A DNA stretch of 40,886 nt from Bacteroidota bacterium (GTDB taxonomy: Bacteria > Bacteroidota > Bacteroidia > 2-12-FULL-35-15): contig JAQZBR010000003.1 in assembly GCA_029237775.1 (NCBI GenBank), positions 274,599 through 315,484 of the forward strand. Direction: 5' to 3'. The notes under the pieces were generated by a model, which saw only the letters and a list, made by a program, of their open reading frames with translations, had not been told where the DNA came from and did no database searches. How positions within the stretch are numbered: position 1 is the first letter of the stretch; the number at the start of each line of letters is the position of its first letter. The position numbers were made by a program, and so were the translations under genes. This document shows positions 17,240-25,630 of this stretch, one piece after another.

Positions 17240-19135
17240 ATGTGCGGAATTAACGGATTATATGGTTTGAAGGATGAAGTTGTCGCCAGGGTGAAAATTA
17301 TGGCGATGAATACCTGCATGAAGCACCGCGGTCCTGATGATGATGGTTCATTTGTTTCTGGGCCTATTGCTTTAGGCCACAGAAGGCTTTCGATAATAGA
17401 TCTTTCAGCGGCAGGCCACCAGCCGATGAGCTCTTTTGACGGACGGTATGAGATCATTTATAATGGCGAGCTCTATAATTTCCGTGAGCTCAAATTTGAA
17501 CTTCAAAGAGTTGTAAGCGGATCAGGTGAGAAAGCCTATATCTTTCAAACTGGAACGGATACTGAAGTAATAATGGCTGCTTATGCGCGCTGGGGCTCTA
17601 ACTGTCTTTCACGCTTTAATGGCATGTTTGCTTTCGCAATATGGGACACAGAGAAAAAGGAGTTGTTCATTGCCCGTGATCGCCTAGGCATTAAACCACT
17701 TTATTATTTTTATATAAACGGAGTATTCGGATTTTCTTCCGAGATAAGATCATTGCTGGCAAGCGATTTAATACCTCGCGAAATAGATCCTGAAAGCCTC
17801 GTGGATTACCTCCGATATCAGACGGTTCACGCTCCGGATACAATATTAAAAGGAGTGAAGATGCTGATGCCGGGTCATTTCGTTGAAATTAAAAATGATA
17901 AACCCTCAATTAAAAAATATTGGAGCCTTCAAAAAAGTGCTGTTAATAAATCAGAAACCGGGAGTTATCAGGAAGTCTGCAAAGAAGTGAACAGCCTGCT
18001 TACAAGCGCTGTTGAAAGGCGTCTTGTAGCTGATGTTCCATTCGGTGCATTCCTTTCAGGAGGCATTGACTCCAGCGCAATAGTAGGATTGATGAGTAGG
18101 GTTTCTGCAGAAAAAGTAAAAACCTTTTCAGTCACATTTGATGAAAGTGAATTTTCTGAAGCGAAATATGCAAATTTGATAGCCAGGAAATTTAACACGG
18201 ATCACCACGAAATTAAACTTACTCCCGAAGATTTTTTAAAAGAGCTTCCATATGCATTGAAAGCAATGGATCATCCAAGTGGTGACGGGCCTAATACATT
18301 TGTTGTTTCTAAAGCAACAAGAAATGCAGGCATCACTATGGCTCTTTCAGGTCTTGGTGGAGACGAGCTGTTTGCAGGGTATGATGTTTTTAAGCGTGCT
18401 GGAGAGATCGACAAAAAAGCATGGCTCAATATGATTCCACGGATCCTAAGATCCGCAGGTGGACAAGCATTATTAAAAGCCCGTCCGGGTGTAGCTGCTG
18501 AAAAAATAGCCGCTTTGATGAAAAGTGAACGAATTGGTTTTAATTCTTTTTATGTTTTGTCAAGGCAACTGATGATGGACGATCAGATAAAGAAAATTCT
18601 GAATGATCAGGAGCTTTCTCAAAACAAAGTTGAATCGATTCTTGATGCCATTGATATTAATGAATCGAAGAAAAGGATATCGTCAGTTTCGATTGCCGAG
18701 ATCTCCACATATATGCAAAATGTGCTGTTAAGGGACACAGATCAGATGAGCATGGCGCATGCCCTCGAGGTGCGCGTCCCATTCATTGATTACACACTAG
18801 TAGAATATGTGCTGGGCTTGCCGGATAAATACAAAAGCACGTCTTCACCCAAGAAGCTGCTTGTTGATTCTTTAGGTGATCTTCTTCCGTCTGAGATCGT
18901 TAACCGGCCAAAGATGGGCTTCACTTTCCCCTGGAAACAATGGATGAAAAATGAACTGAAAACGTTTTGTGAGCAAAAAATGATCTCGCTTTCGAAACGA
19001 AAAATGTTTAATGAATCCGCCACCATTGAATTATGGAGACGTTTCATGGCCGATGATCCCAGGATAACTTGGTCGCGAATTTGGTATCTTGTAGTGTTGG
19101 AAAATTGGCTGCAGGAAAATAATATAAATGGCTAA
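17240..19135 (+). CDS. asnB: asparagine synthase (glutamine-hydrolysing) family amidotransferase
   Basis: 631 residues, full AsnB length. The N-terminal glutaminase domain begins MCGINGLYG with the nucleophile Cys2, and contains KHRGPDD, GHRRLSIIDLS and YNGELYNF. The synthetase domain carries the PP-loop SGGIDSS at 273-279 and SGLGGDELFAGYD near 373. RDTDQMSMAHALEVRVPF near 497 is also conserved. The general reaction is ATP-dependent amidation using glutamine (family knowledge). Within a glycan locus, between sugar-modifying genes and glycosyltransferases, it more likely amidates a uronic acid or other carboxylated sugar than makes asparagine, which is inference. The gene follows the aminotransferase by 19 bases and precedes a GT4 gene by 8. 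Confidence 0.88.
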   Translation: MCGINGLYGLKDEVVARVKIMAMNTCMKHRGPDDDGSFVSGPIALGHRRLSIIDLSAAGHQPMSSFDGRYEIIYNGELYNFRELKFELQRVVSGSGEKAYIFQTGTDTEVIMAAYARWGSNCLSRFNGMFAFAIWDTEKKELFIARDRLGIKPLYYFYINGVFGFSSEIRSLLASDLIPREIDPESLVDYLRYQTVHAPDTILKGVKMLMPGHFVEIKNDKPSIKKYWSLQKSAVNKSETGSYQEVCKEVNSLLTSAVERRLVADVPFGAFLSGGIDSSAIVGLMSRVSAEKVKTFSVTFDESEFSEAKYANLIARKFNTDHHEIKLTPEDFLKELPYALKAMDHPSGDGPNTFVVSKATRNAGITMALSGLGGDELFAGYDVFKRAGEIDKKAWLNMIPRILRSAGGQALLKARPGVAAEKIAALMKSERIGFNSFYVLSRQLMMDDQIKKILNDQELSQNKVESILDAIDINESKKRISSVSIAEISTYMQNVLLRDTDQMSMAHALEVRVPFIDYTLVEYVLGLPDKYKSTSSPKKLLVDSLGDLLPSEIVNRPKMGFTFPWKQWMKNELKTFCEQKMISLSKRKMFNESATIELWRRFMADDPRITWSRIWYLVVLENWLQENNING

Positions 19136-19143
19136 CAGGGAAG

Positions 19144-20283
19144 ATGAGCAAAAAACAAATTCTTGTTTTTATTGATTGGTACCTGCCCGGGTATAAAGCG
19201 GGGGGCCCGATCCAGTCTGTTGCCAATCTTGTAGCGCATTTACGTGACGACTATGATTTCTCAATAGTCACAAGGGACACCGATTATTGTGAAACCATTC
19301 CTTATCCAAATATTAAAAGCAATGAATGGAATGTGCTGGTGGATGGAACAAGGGTTTATTACTTTTCTGAAGATCAATTAACACGCTCAAATATTCGAAA
19401 GCTTATTAAGGAAACGAATTTTGATTACTTGTATCTGAATGGAATCTTCTCTCTTTATTTTACATTGATCCCGCTTTTCTTCATGCGAAAAAAACGTTCT
19501 AAACCTGTTATTGTTGCAGCCCGTGGAATGTTTGCAGAAAGCGCGCTGGAGGTGAAAAAAGTGAAGAAAAAAGTTTTCATGAAAGCTGTTCAGCTGTTTA
19601 AGCTTTTTCATAATGTAACTTTCCATGCGACAAATGAAACGGAAAAAGCCGACATTGTCAAAGTGCTGGGTGAAGCTCCGGTTAAAATTGCAGGTAATCT
19701 GTTTCAAAAGGAAGTCAGCAATAAGCTTTCATTACGTGAAAAACCCAGTGGTTTTATTAAACTTGTGAATGTTGCGCGAATAGCTCCCGAAAAAAATCTT
19801 TTATATGCTTTAAAGGTCTTAAGACAGGTGAAGGAAAATGTGGAGTTCGATTTTTATGGTCCCGTTTATAATCAGGAATATTGGGCTGAATGCAAGTTTG
19901 TACTTGATGAGATGCCCCCGAACGTGAAGGCAAATTATAAAGGGAGCGTTGAGAGCTCGCGTGTCCTGAAGCTACTGGAACAGTATCATATGCTGTTCAT
20001 GCCGACTGCAGGTGAAAATTTTGGACACATCATTCTTCAGGCACTTTCGGCCGGTTGCCCTGTTCTCATCAGTGATCAAACTCCCTGGAAGGATCTTTCA
20101 AATAAAAAAGTTGGATGGGATCTTAGCCTCGCTTCAATTTCTGATTTCGCAACTATTATAGATAGCTGCGCAAAAATGGGACAGGCAGAATATAATAGCT
20201 TGTCAGAATCGTCTTTTGACCTCGCAAGAAAATATAGTGCAAACGAGGAAATATTGAGACAAAACAAAGATTTATTCAGGTAG
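19144..20283 (+). CDS. glycosyltransferase family 4
   Basis: 379 residues, GT-B fold. The opening VFIDWYLPGYKAGGPIQSV contains the typical glycine-rich acceptor-side loop. LYLNGIFSLYF near 97 and VAARGMFAESALEVK near 125 are frequent in exopolysaccharide GT4 enzymes. The donor domain has LVNVARIAPEKNLLYAL near 212 and MLFMPTAGENFGHIILQALS (E-x7-type near 282-300) with AGCPVLISDQTPW. It has no membrane segment and is probably peripheral to the inner membrane. Spacing of 17 bases to the WcaF-like gene fits one transcript. The specific linkage is unknown. Confidence 0.87.
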   Translation: MSKKQILVFIDWYLPGYKAGGPIQSVANLVAHLRDDYDFSIVTRDTDYCETIPYPNIKSNEWNVLVDGTRVYYFSEDQLTRSNIRKLIKETNFDYLYLNGIFSLYFTLIPLFFMRKKRSKPVIVAARGMFAESALEVKKVKKKVFMKAVQLFKLFHNVTFHATNETEKADIVKVLGEAPVKIAGNLFQKEVSNKLSLREKPSGFIKLVNVARIAPEKNLLYALKVLRQVKENVEFDFYGPVYNQEYWAECKFVLDEMPPNVKANYKGSVESSRVLKLLEQYHMLFMPTAGENFGHIILQALSAGCPVLISDQTPWKDLSNKKVGWDLSLASISDFATIIDSCAKMGQAEYNSLSESSFDLARKYSANEEILRQNKDLFR

Positions 20284-20300
20284 CTTAATAAATTTGTATT

Positions 20301-20849
20301 ATGATTGAAACAGATCTGTCGAAATTTAATAACGCCTGGTATGATCCTGGAGCCGGTTCCGTTAAAAGAACATTATGGTATTTTACAAATTCAGTCTTTC
20401 TTAATTCATCATTTCCTTTGAGCGGTTTTAAGATATTTTTATTAAGGATTTTCGGAGCAGAGATGGGGAATGGCATTACCATTAAGCCTCACGTAAATAT
20501 CAAATATCCCTGGAGACTGAAAATCGGGGATCATGTTTGGATTGGTGAATATGCCTGGATTGACAATCTCGCAAATGTCACTATTGCGGATCATGTATGT
20601 ATATCTCAGGGGGCCCTGTTACTTTGCGGAAATCATAATTATAAAAAAGACACATTCGATCTTATTATTGGAGAAATCGTTCTTGAAAAAGGCGTCTGGA
20701 TAGGTGCAAAGTCAATTGTCTGTCCCGGGGTTAAGTGCTTTTCACATGCAGTGCTTTCAGCCGGTTCTGTCGCCACTTCAGATCTTCCTTCTTATGGAAT
20801 CTATCAGGGTAACCCCGCGAAAAAAATAAGAGAAAGGGTTATTTCCTGA
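20301..20849 (+). CDS. WcaF-like sugar O-acetyltransferase (left-handed beta-helix)
   Basis: 182 residues. Acetyl-CoA-dependent O-acetyltransferase of the hexapeptide-repeat class, similar to colanic-acid WcaF (family knowledge). The N-terminal region (WYDPGAGSVKRTLWYF) is the WcaF-type cap. Hexapeptide turns follow: GNGITIKPHVNIKYPWRLKI, GDHVWIGEYAWIDNLANVTI, LLLCGNHNY, GVWIGAKSIVCPGV and SAGSVATSDLPSYGIYQGNP. The catalytic His is likely in GNHNY near residue 115. It is cytoplasmic. It shares one base with the following GT2 start (20849). Together with the acyltransferase-3 protein, it implies two separate acylation steps on the glycan. Confidence 0.86.
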   Translation: MIETDLSKFNNAWYDPGAGSVKRTLWYFTNSVFLNSSFPLSGFKIFLLRIFGAEMGNGITIKPHVNIKYPWRLKIGDHVWIGEYAWIDNLANVTIADHVCISQGALLLCGNHNYKKDTFDLIIGEIVLEKGVWIGAKSIVCPGVKCFSHAVLSAGSVATSDLPSYGIYQGNPAKKIRERVIS

Positions 20850-21592
20850 TGAAGATTTCTGTGATCACTGTATGCTATAACAGTTCCTCAACAATTGAGG
20901 CCACTATCCGTTCAGTAGTTGAACAGGATTATCCTGTTGTGGAGTATATTGTTGTGGATGGGAAATCAACAGATAAAACACTTGAAATTGTAAACAAGTA
21001 CAGCAATAAGATCAGTAAAATAGTGTCAGAGAAAGATGAAGGGTTATATTTTGCAATAAATAAAGGAATCGCTCTGGCTAAAGGCGATGTGATAGGTATA
21101 CTTCATGCAGATGACTTTTTTACCAACAGTCATGTACTTTCAAAAGTGATGGAAGCCTTCATCAATTACAAACCGGATACGGTTTATGGAGATCTTCAAT
21201 ATGTTGATCGTACCGATACCAGCAAGGTTATTCGGAAATGGAACTCGGGGCAGTATTCAGATGGCTTATTCCTCAAAGGTTGGATGCCCCCACATCCGTC
21301 ATTTTTCGTCCGTAAGTCTGTTTACGAAAAATATGGTTCATTCAACACTACCTTAAGATCAGCGGCTGATTACGAAATGATGCTCCGCCTTCTTCATCGT
21401 TTTAAAGTAAGCACATATTATATACCTGAAGTACTCGTAAAAATGAGGGTAGGAGGGAAGAGCAATGTGTCCTTAGCAAACAGGATAAAAGCTAATCGCG
21501 AAGATAAAAAGGCATGGCTCATTAATAATTTGAAGCCGGGACTTTTCACTTTGATCAGAAAGCCCCTTTCTAAATTAAGCCAGTTTTTCTGA
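20849..21592 (+). CDS. glycosyltransferase family 2 (WcaA-like)
   Basis: 247 residues, GT-A fold. ISVITVCYNSSSTIEATIRS at the N-terminus, EYIVVDGKSTDKT near 32-44, SEKDEGLYFAINKGIALAKG near 61-80 and GILHADDFF near 83-91 with the DD metal motif are the standard GT2 set. HPSFFVRKSVYEKYGSF and AADYEMMLRL near 175 complete the catalytic part. It starts on the last base of the acetyltransferase gene and is the last + strand gene of the glycan locus. The racemase gene converges on it after 32 bases with no recognisable hairpin terminator between. Donor specificity is unknown. Confidence 0.88.
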   Translation: MKISVITVCYNSSSTIEATIRSVVEQDYPVVEYIVVDGKSTDKTLEIVNKYSNKISKIVSEKDEGLYFAINKGIALAKGDVIGILHADDFFTNSHVLSKVMEAFINYKPDTVYGDLQYVDRTDTSKVIRKWNSGQYSDGLFLKGWMPPHPSFFVRKSVYEKYGSFNTTLRSAADYEMMLRLLHRFKVSTYYIPEVLVKMRVGGKSNVSLANRIKANREDKKAWLINNLKPGLFTLIRKPLSKLSQFF

Positions 21593-21624
21593 TCTTTATT
21601 CTTTCTTCCGATTAACCATAACCT

Positions 21625-22329
21625 TTAACTATTTACAGTCTCGTTCAGAATAAATTTAACTGCTGCTTGTGAATGGATCAGTGTAGTGTCGAATAATGGA
21701 ACTCGTACATTTTCGGGCTGTATGAGCAACGGTATTTCAGTGCAACCAAGTACAATTCCTTCCGCACCTTCGCTGATTAAATGCTGAATTATTTCTAAGT
21801 ATTTTATTTTGGTTTCTTCTTTAATCACGCCTTTCCCAAGCTCTTCAAAGATCGTATGATGAATGAATTCACGATCAGCTTCGTTGGGAATAAGATGTTG
21901 AATGTTATGCTCTTTTAACTTATCCGTAAAGAAGTCTTGTTCCATTGTAAACTTGGTACCTAACAGCCCAACCGTCTTAAGTTTTTCTGCTGTGATACAA
22001 GCCGCTGTCGCAGCGGCAATGTTTATGACCGGTATTCCTATTGCCTTTTCAAGTTTATCAGCTATCATGTGCATTGTATTCGCACAAAGAACAATTGCTT
22101 TGGCACCACCCTTTTTCAGGTGGAGGGAAGCCTCCGTGATCATTGAAAGGGTGCTGACCCAATCGTTGTTATCATTATTTTTCTTGATGTCTGCGTAATT
22201 GAATGAATAAATTAGACATTCAGCGAAATTGAGGCCCCCAAGCCTTTCATTCACTCCGGTGTTTATGAATCTATAATAGTCAACTGTTGAAACCCAACTT
22301 ATTCCTCCGATCAATCCGATTTTTCTCAT
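21625..22329 (-). CDS. aspartate/glutamate racemase family protein
   Basis: 234 residues. Cofactor-independent amino-acid racemase fold using two cysteines (family knowledge). It opens MRKIGLIGGISWVSTVDYY; the first catalytic Cys is C82 in VLCANTMH and the second C196 in GIVLGCTEIP, so both are present. The closest general type is the broad-specificity aspartate/glutamate racemase group rather than MurI, judging from the GGISW start and LCANTMH. It would act in the cytoplasm. It is - strand, convergent with the glycan locus, and its start codon is directly beyond the terminator that ends the upstream PorG-like gene, so it has its own unidentified promoter or depends on read-through. Confidence 0.85.
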   Translation of the reverse strand: MRKIGLIGGISWVSTVDYYRFINTGVNERLGGLNFAECLIYSFNYADIKKNNDNNDWVSTLSMITEASLHLKKGGAKAIVLCANTMHMIADKLEKAIGIPVINIAAATAACITAEKLKTVGLLGTKFTMEQDFFTDKLKEHNIQHLIPNEADREFIHHTIFEELGKGVIKEETKIKYLEIIQHLISEGAEGIVLGCTEIPLLIQPENVRVPLFDTTLIHSQAAVKFILNETVNS

Positions 22330-22340
22330 AGCATTTAAAT

Positions 22341-22367
22341 AAAAAAGCCTCCGTGTGAGGAGGCTTT
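22341..22367 (-). terminator. intrinsic terminator after the PorG/DUF6089-like gene
   Basis: A perfect 9-bp stem (AAAGCCTCC at 22344-22352 with GGAGGCTTT at 22359-22367) encloses a 6-base loop. Reading the - strand, it begins 4 bases after the stop codon of the 22371-23276 gene and is followed by a T run (complement of A at 22341-22346). Confidence 0.85.
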
Positions 22368-22370
22368 GAA

Positions 22371-23276
22371 TTAGAACTTAGCGCGTATCTTACGTTTCTT
22401 ATACTTTTTGTGTTTGAAAATACTTCCATATTTAGAGCGATAGAAGCTGCTTCGCCCGCGAAGCACATAGCTGTAATATAATGATGTAGAAAGATATGAA
22501 TCGTTGTGTGAAGGATCACCGCGTTTTTTTCCGGGTGCATAGTTCGCAGCCACAGGCACATCAGCATCACCTAATTCATCATGACGATTAGCAAGAGCGA
22601 TCGCTTCTGCACTGGTAAGATCAGCAGGATCAGCATAAACTGTGCTAACGTCATCCAGGTAATCAGTGAAAGTGGTTCTCCAGCTGAATTCCCAACCAAT
22701 GCGATGGCGTTTCTCAAGAGTGAAGAATAATCCAATTCCTAAAGGAATAGCAACACCAACCTTTTTATAAGAAACTCCCTCAGTTTTCAGGGGTTGCAAA
22801 TTTACCCATTGACCGTTATATACTGTTCTTGGATTATGATAATAAGCAGCAACACCGGCAAAAGCATACATTTTGAAATCATTACGGTATCTGTAGGTAT
22901 GGCCAAGATCCGGTACTTCGTAAAAGAACACCTGACCTGTTAATTCAAGCTCAATGATATTATTTTGAAATGAAAGGTTGCGGCCTACACGGCCACGGTT
23001 TGTTGATTTATTATCCTCACCTTCTATACGAACCCAGTTAGCGGCAAGTTTTGCAGAGATTAACGGAGTGAATTTATAGCGGGCAAAACCTCCTGCAGTA
23101 ACTTGTGTTTTAGAGATCTTTAAGTCGCTGATGAAATTTCTGCGGGTCTTTTCTTTACCGCCCATCTCGCCAAGATAATTGGCAGCCCCGGCCTGTACAC
23201 CAAAGTCCCAGTTGTACTGAGCTTTTGACAGAAAAGGGTAAGATAAAACAGCTATAATAACTAGTATTTTACGCAT
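22371..23276 (-). CDS. PorG/DUF6089-like outer-membrane protein
   Basis: The open frame extends further upstream, but I place the start at the ATG ending at 23276: it begins a good signal peptide (MRKILVIIAVLSYPFLSKAQ) and lies 5 bases from an exact -7 box. The mature protein (301 residues in total) starts YNWDFGVQAGAANYLGEMGG, typical of DUF6089. Alternating hydrophobic strands with aromatic ends suggest an 8-stranded-type outer-membrane barrel. Proteins of this kind include PorG, a T9SS outer-membrane component (family knowledge, moderate certainty here). The tail is unusually basic (KHKKYKKRKIRAKF). It is monocistronic with its own terminator. Confidence 0.7.
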   Translation of the reverse strand: MRKILVIIAVLSYPFLSKAQYNWDFGVQAGAANYLGEMGGKEKTRRNFISDLKISKTQVTAGGFARYKFTPLISAKLAANWVRIEGEDNKSTNRGRVGRNLSFQNNIIELELTGQVFFYEVPDLGHTYRYRNDFKMYAFAGVAAYYHNPRTVYNGQWVNLQPLKTEGVSYKKVGVAIPLGIGLFFTLEKRHRIGWEFSWRTTFTDYLDDVSTVYADPADLTSAEAIALANRHDELGDADVPVAANYAPGKKRGDPSHNDSYLSTSLYYSYVLRGRSSFYRSKYGSIFKHKKYKKRKIRAKF

Positions 23277-23281
23277 AGATG

Positions 23282-23289
23282 CAAATATA
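23282..23289 (-). promoter_or_regulatory. -7 box TATATTTG, 5 bases from the start codon of the PorG-like gene
   Basis: Exact TAnnTTTG match on the - strand. Only 5 bases separate it from the ATG ending at 23276, so the transcript would be leaderless or nearly so. No convincing TTG element at the -33 position. Confidence 0.6.
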
Positions 23290-23326
23290 TAAAATTTCCG
23301 AATAAAAATACACCGAATAATATTTT

Positions 23327-23334
23327 TACCTTCG
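23327..23334 (+). promoter_or_regulatory. candidate -7 box TACCTTCG before the flavin oxidoreductase gene
   Basis: TAnnTTCG variant of the Bacteroidota -7 element on the + strand, 33 bases before the ATG at 23368. It is divergent from the - strand box at 23282-23289 in the same 91-base gap. Confidence 0.45.
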
Positions 23335-23367
23335 TACCTTAATTTACAAATATAAAAAAAGTAAATA

Positions 23368-24312
23368 ATGTCCAACAGGATTACCCAACTTTTTGATATC
23401 AAATATCCTGTAATTCAGGCAGGAATGATTTGGTGCAGTGGCTGGGAACTGGCATCTGCCGTGAGTAATGCCGGGGGACTCGGCATGATTGGAAGCGGCA
23501 GTATGTATCCGGAAACCCTTCGTGATCATATTCAAAAATGCAAAAAAGCCACGAATAAGCCTTTCGCGGTAAATGTGCCGCTTTTATACCCCGATATTGA
23601 TAAACATATTGAAATTATTATATCAGAAGGCGTTAAGATCGTTTTTACCTCTGCCGGCAATCCGAAAACATGGACTTCGATGTTGAAATCCAAGGGAATA
23701 GTTGTGGTTCATGTTATAGCGAATTCAAAATTTGCTAAAAAAGCAGAGGATGCCGGAGTTGATGCCATTGTTGCAGAAGGTTTTGAAGCAGGCGGACATA
23801 ACGGGAGGGAAGAAACGACAACATTATGCCTTATTCCCATTATAAGGAAAACCGTAAAAATTCCGGTAATTGCTGCCGGAGGTATTGGTACCGGAAGAGG
23901 AATGCTTGCGGCTATGGCCCTGGGTGCGGATGGCGTACAAATAGGAAGTCGCTTTGTAGCATCAAATGAATCTTCAGCAAGTCTTCAATTCAAAAACAAA
24001 GTTATAAATTCGGTTGAAGGTGATACCAAATTGATGCTAAAACAGCTTACACCTGTGCGACTTTTAAAGAATAAATTCTTCGAAGAAGTACAGGCAGCAG
24101 AAGCCAACGGAGCTTCCGTTGAAGAACTTGCTTCTCTTCTTGGGAAAGGAAGATCAAAAAAAGGGATGTTTGAAGGAGATCTCGATGAAGGCGAACTGGA
24201 AATCGGGCAGGTCTCCGCACTTATCAGGGAAATCAAACCCGCTAAAGAGATCATTGATGAGATCATCGATGAATACAAAAAAGGCAAAGAAGAATTAATA
24301 AACGGTTTTTAA
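23368..24312 (+). CDS. NAD(P)H-dependent flavin oxidoreductase, nitronate monooxygenase / FabK-like
   Basis: 314 residues, FMN-dependent TIM barrel (family knowledge: nitronate monooxygenases and enoyl-ACP reductase II). Visible are YPVIQAGM at 13-20, SNAGGLGMIGSG at 33-44, AVNVPL near 67, the GGHNGR stretch at 142-147 with catalytic-type His144, the phosphate-binding AAGGIGTGRGM at 169-179 and GADGVQIGSRF at 187-197. The C-terminal 60 residues are acidic and helical. The sequence cannot decide between detoxifying nitronate oxidation and a FabK-type role in fatty-acid synthesis. It is cytoplasmic. A 49-base gap separates it from the M16 pair. That gap has a small GAGTTG/CAACTC hairpin without a T run. 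Confidence 0.82.
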   Translation: MSNRITQLFDIKYPVIQAGMIWCSGWELASAVSNAGGLGMIGSGSMYPETLRDHIQKCKKATNKPFAVNVPLLYPDIDKHIEIIISEGVKIVFTSAGNPKTWTSMLKSKGIVVVHVIANSKFAKKAEDAGVDAIVAEGFEAGGHNGREETTTLCLIPIIRKTVKIPVIAAGGIGTGRGMLAAMALGADGVQIGSRFVASNESSASLQFKNKVINSVEGDTKLMLKQLTPVRLLKNKFFEEVQAAEANGASVEELASLLGKGRSKKGMFEGDLDEGELEIGQVSALIREIKPAKEIIDEIIDEYKKGKEELINGF

Positions 24313-24361
24313 GAGTTGAACCAACTCAATAGCTTTTAACCATTAACCTTTAAGTTACGTT

Positions 24362-25600
24362 ATGATACAATACGAGAAATTTCAGCTTGAGAATGGGTTG
24401 AAAGTTATAGTTCACAAGGACAAAGCTACACCTCTGGCTTGTATTAATATTTTATATAATGTGGGCGCCCGTGATGAGGACCCTGAACAGACAGGATTTG
24501 CACATCTTTTTGAGCATCTCATGTTCGGAGGCTCTGTGAACATTCCCAATTACGATGAGCCACTGCAGATGGTGGGAGGCGAGAATAATGCTTTTACAAC
24601 AAATGATATTACCAATTATTATCTGACACTGCCGGTTAGCAATCTGGAAACCGGTTTCTGGCTGGAAAGCGACAGAATGCTTAGTCTTGCATTCTCTGAA
24701 AAAAGCCTCGAAGTGCAGCGTAATGTGGTGATTGAAGAATTCAAGCAACGATATCTCAACCAACCATATGGAGATGTTTGGCTTCTTTTACGACCAATGG
24801 CTTATAAAGTGCATTCTTACAAATGGGATACAATTGGTAAAGAGATCTCTCACATTGAAAATGCAAAGATCGATGATGTAAAGAACTTCTTTAAAAAATT
24901 CTACTGTCCGAATAATGCCATCATGGTTGTCGCAGGTAATGTTGAAACATCTGAGGTGAAACGCCTGGCTGAAAAATGGTTCGGGCCGATCCCTAAAGGG
25001 CCGGACAATAAAAGAAATCTTCAGCCTGAGCCAGAACAGACTGAAGCAAGATCACTTACGGTTGAACGCGATGTACCTGTTGATGCGATATATAAGGCAT
25101 ATCATATGTGCTCCCGTTACGACAAAGAATATTATGCTGTCGACCTGATCTCCGATATCCTTTCCCGTGGCAATTCATCGCGAATGCATAATTCACTCAT
25201 CAAAGAGAAAATGCTTTTCAGTGATATCAGTGCTTATGTATTAGGTGATTTTGATAAAGGGTTGTTCGTTATTTCCGGAAAGCTTACCCAAGGTGTAACA
25301 ATGGAGCAGGCAGATCAGGCTATTGATGAGGAGCTTAAAAGAATGATAACAGAACCTGTTGCTGCTGATGAGCTTACCAAAGTTAAAAATAAGATGGAAG
25401 CTTCTCACGTATTTGGTGAAGTTGATATTCTAAATAAAGCTACTAACCTCGCTGTTTCAGAATTATTAGGGGATGCGGGAATGGTAAATCAGGAAGTAGA
25501 GAAATATTTAGCAGTCACGGACAAACAGATCATGGAACAGGCTTCAATAATTTTTCGCAAAGAGAACTGTTCAACACTTTACTACAAGTCAAAAAAATAA
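24362..25600 (+). CDS. M16 family zinc peptidase, catalytic subunit
   Basis: 412 residues. The inverted zinc motif HLFEH is at 48-52 (His48, Glu51, His52), with the downstream Glu ligand in VVIEEFKQRYLNQPYG near 125. This marks a processing-peptidase-like M16 protein with an intact active site. No signal peptide is apparent at the N-terminus (MIQYEKFQLENGLKVIVH), so cytoplasmic or non-classical localisation is expected. The second M16 gene follows after 30 bases (counted to its ATG) and lacks the zinc motif. Paired active and inactive halves form heterodimers in other bacteria (family knowledge). The substrate is unknown. Confidence 0.88.
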   Translation: MIQYEKFQLENGLKVIVHKDKATPLACINILYNVGARDEDPEQTGFAHLFEHLMFGGSVNIPNYDEPLQMVGGENNAFTTNDITNYYLTLPVSNLETGFWLESDRMLSLAFSEKSLEVQRNVVIEEFKQRYLNQPYGDVWLLLRPMAYKVHSYKWDTIGKEISHIENAKIDDVKNFFKKFYCPNNAIMVVAGNVETSEVKRLAEKWFGPIPKGPDNKRNLQPEPEQTEARSLTVERDVPVDAIYKAYHMCSRYDKEYYAVDLISDILSRGNSSRMHNSLIKEKMLFSDISAYVLGDFDKGLFVISGKLTQGVTMEQADQAIDEELKRMITEPVAADELTKVKNKMEASHVFGEVDILNKATNLAVSELLGDAGMVNQEVEKYLAVTDKQIMEQASIIFRKENCSTLYYKSKK

Positions 25601-25630
25601 TTCTTAAGGGATTAATTGAAATTAGAAATT

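Noticed and set aside
1-21592. Defence island, prophage or integrative element
   Set aside because: No integrase, transposase, restriction, toxin or phage structural genes and no flanking repeats or tRNA were seen; the content is glycan biosynthesis throughout.
23277-23402. Upstream in-frame extension of the PorG-like gene (42 extra residues)
   Set aside because: The extension runs through the promoter region, has no conserved features, and would hide a clean signal peptide that begins at the ATG ending at 23276.
24313-24327. GAGTTG/CAACTC hairpin after the flavin oxidoreductase gene as a terminator
   Set aside because: Stem of six pairs with a 3-base loop and no T run after it.
25616-25630. 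TTG start for the second M16 gene with AAGGG upstream
   Set aside because: Only five extra residues, and Shine-Dalgarno sites are otherwise rare here; kept as a possible alternative.
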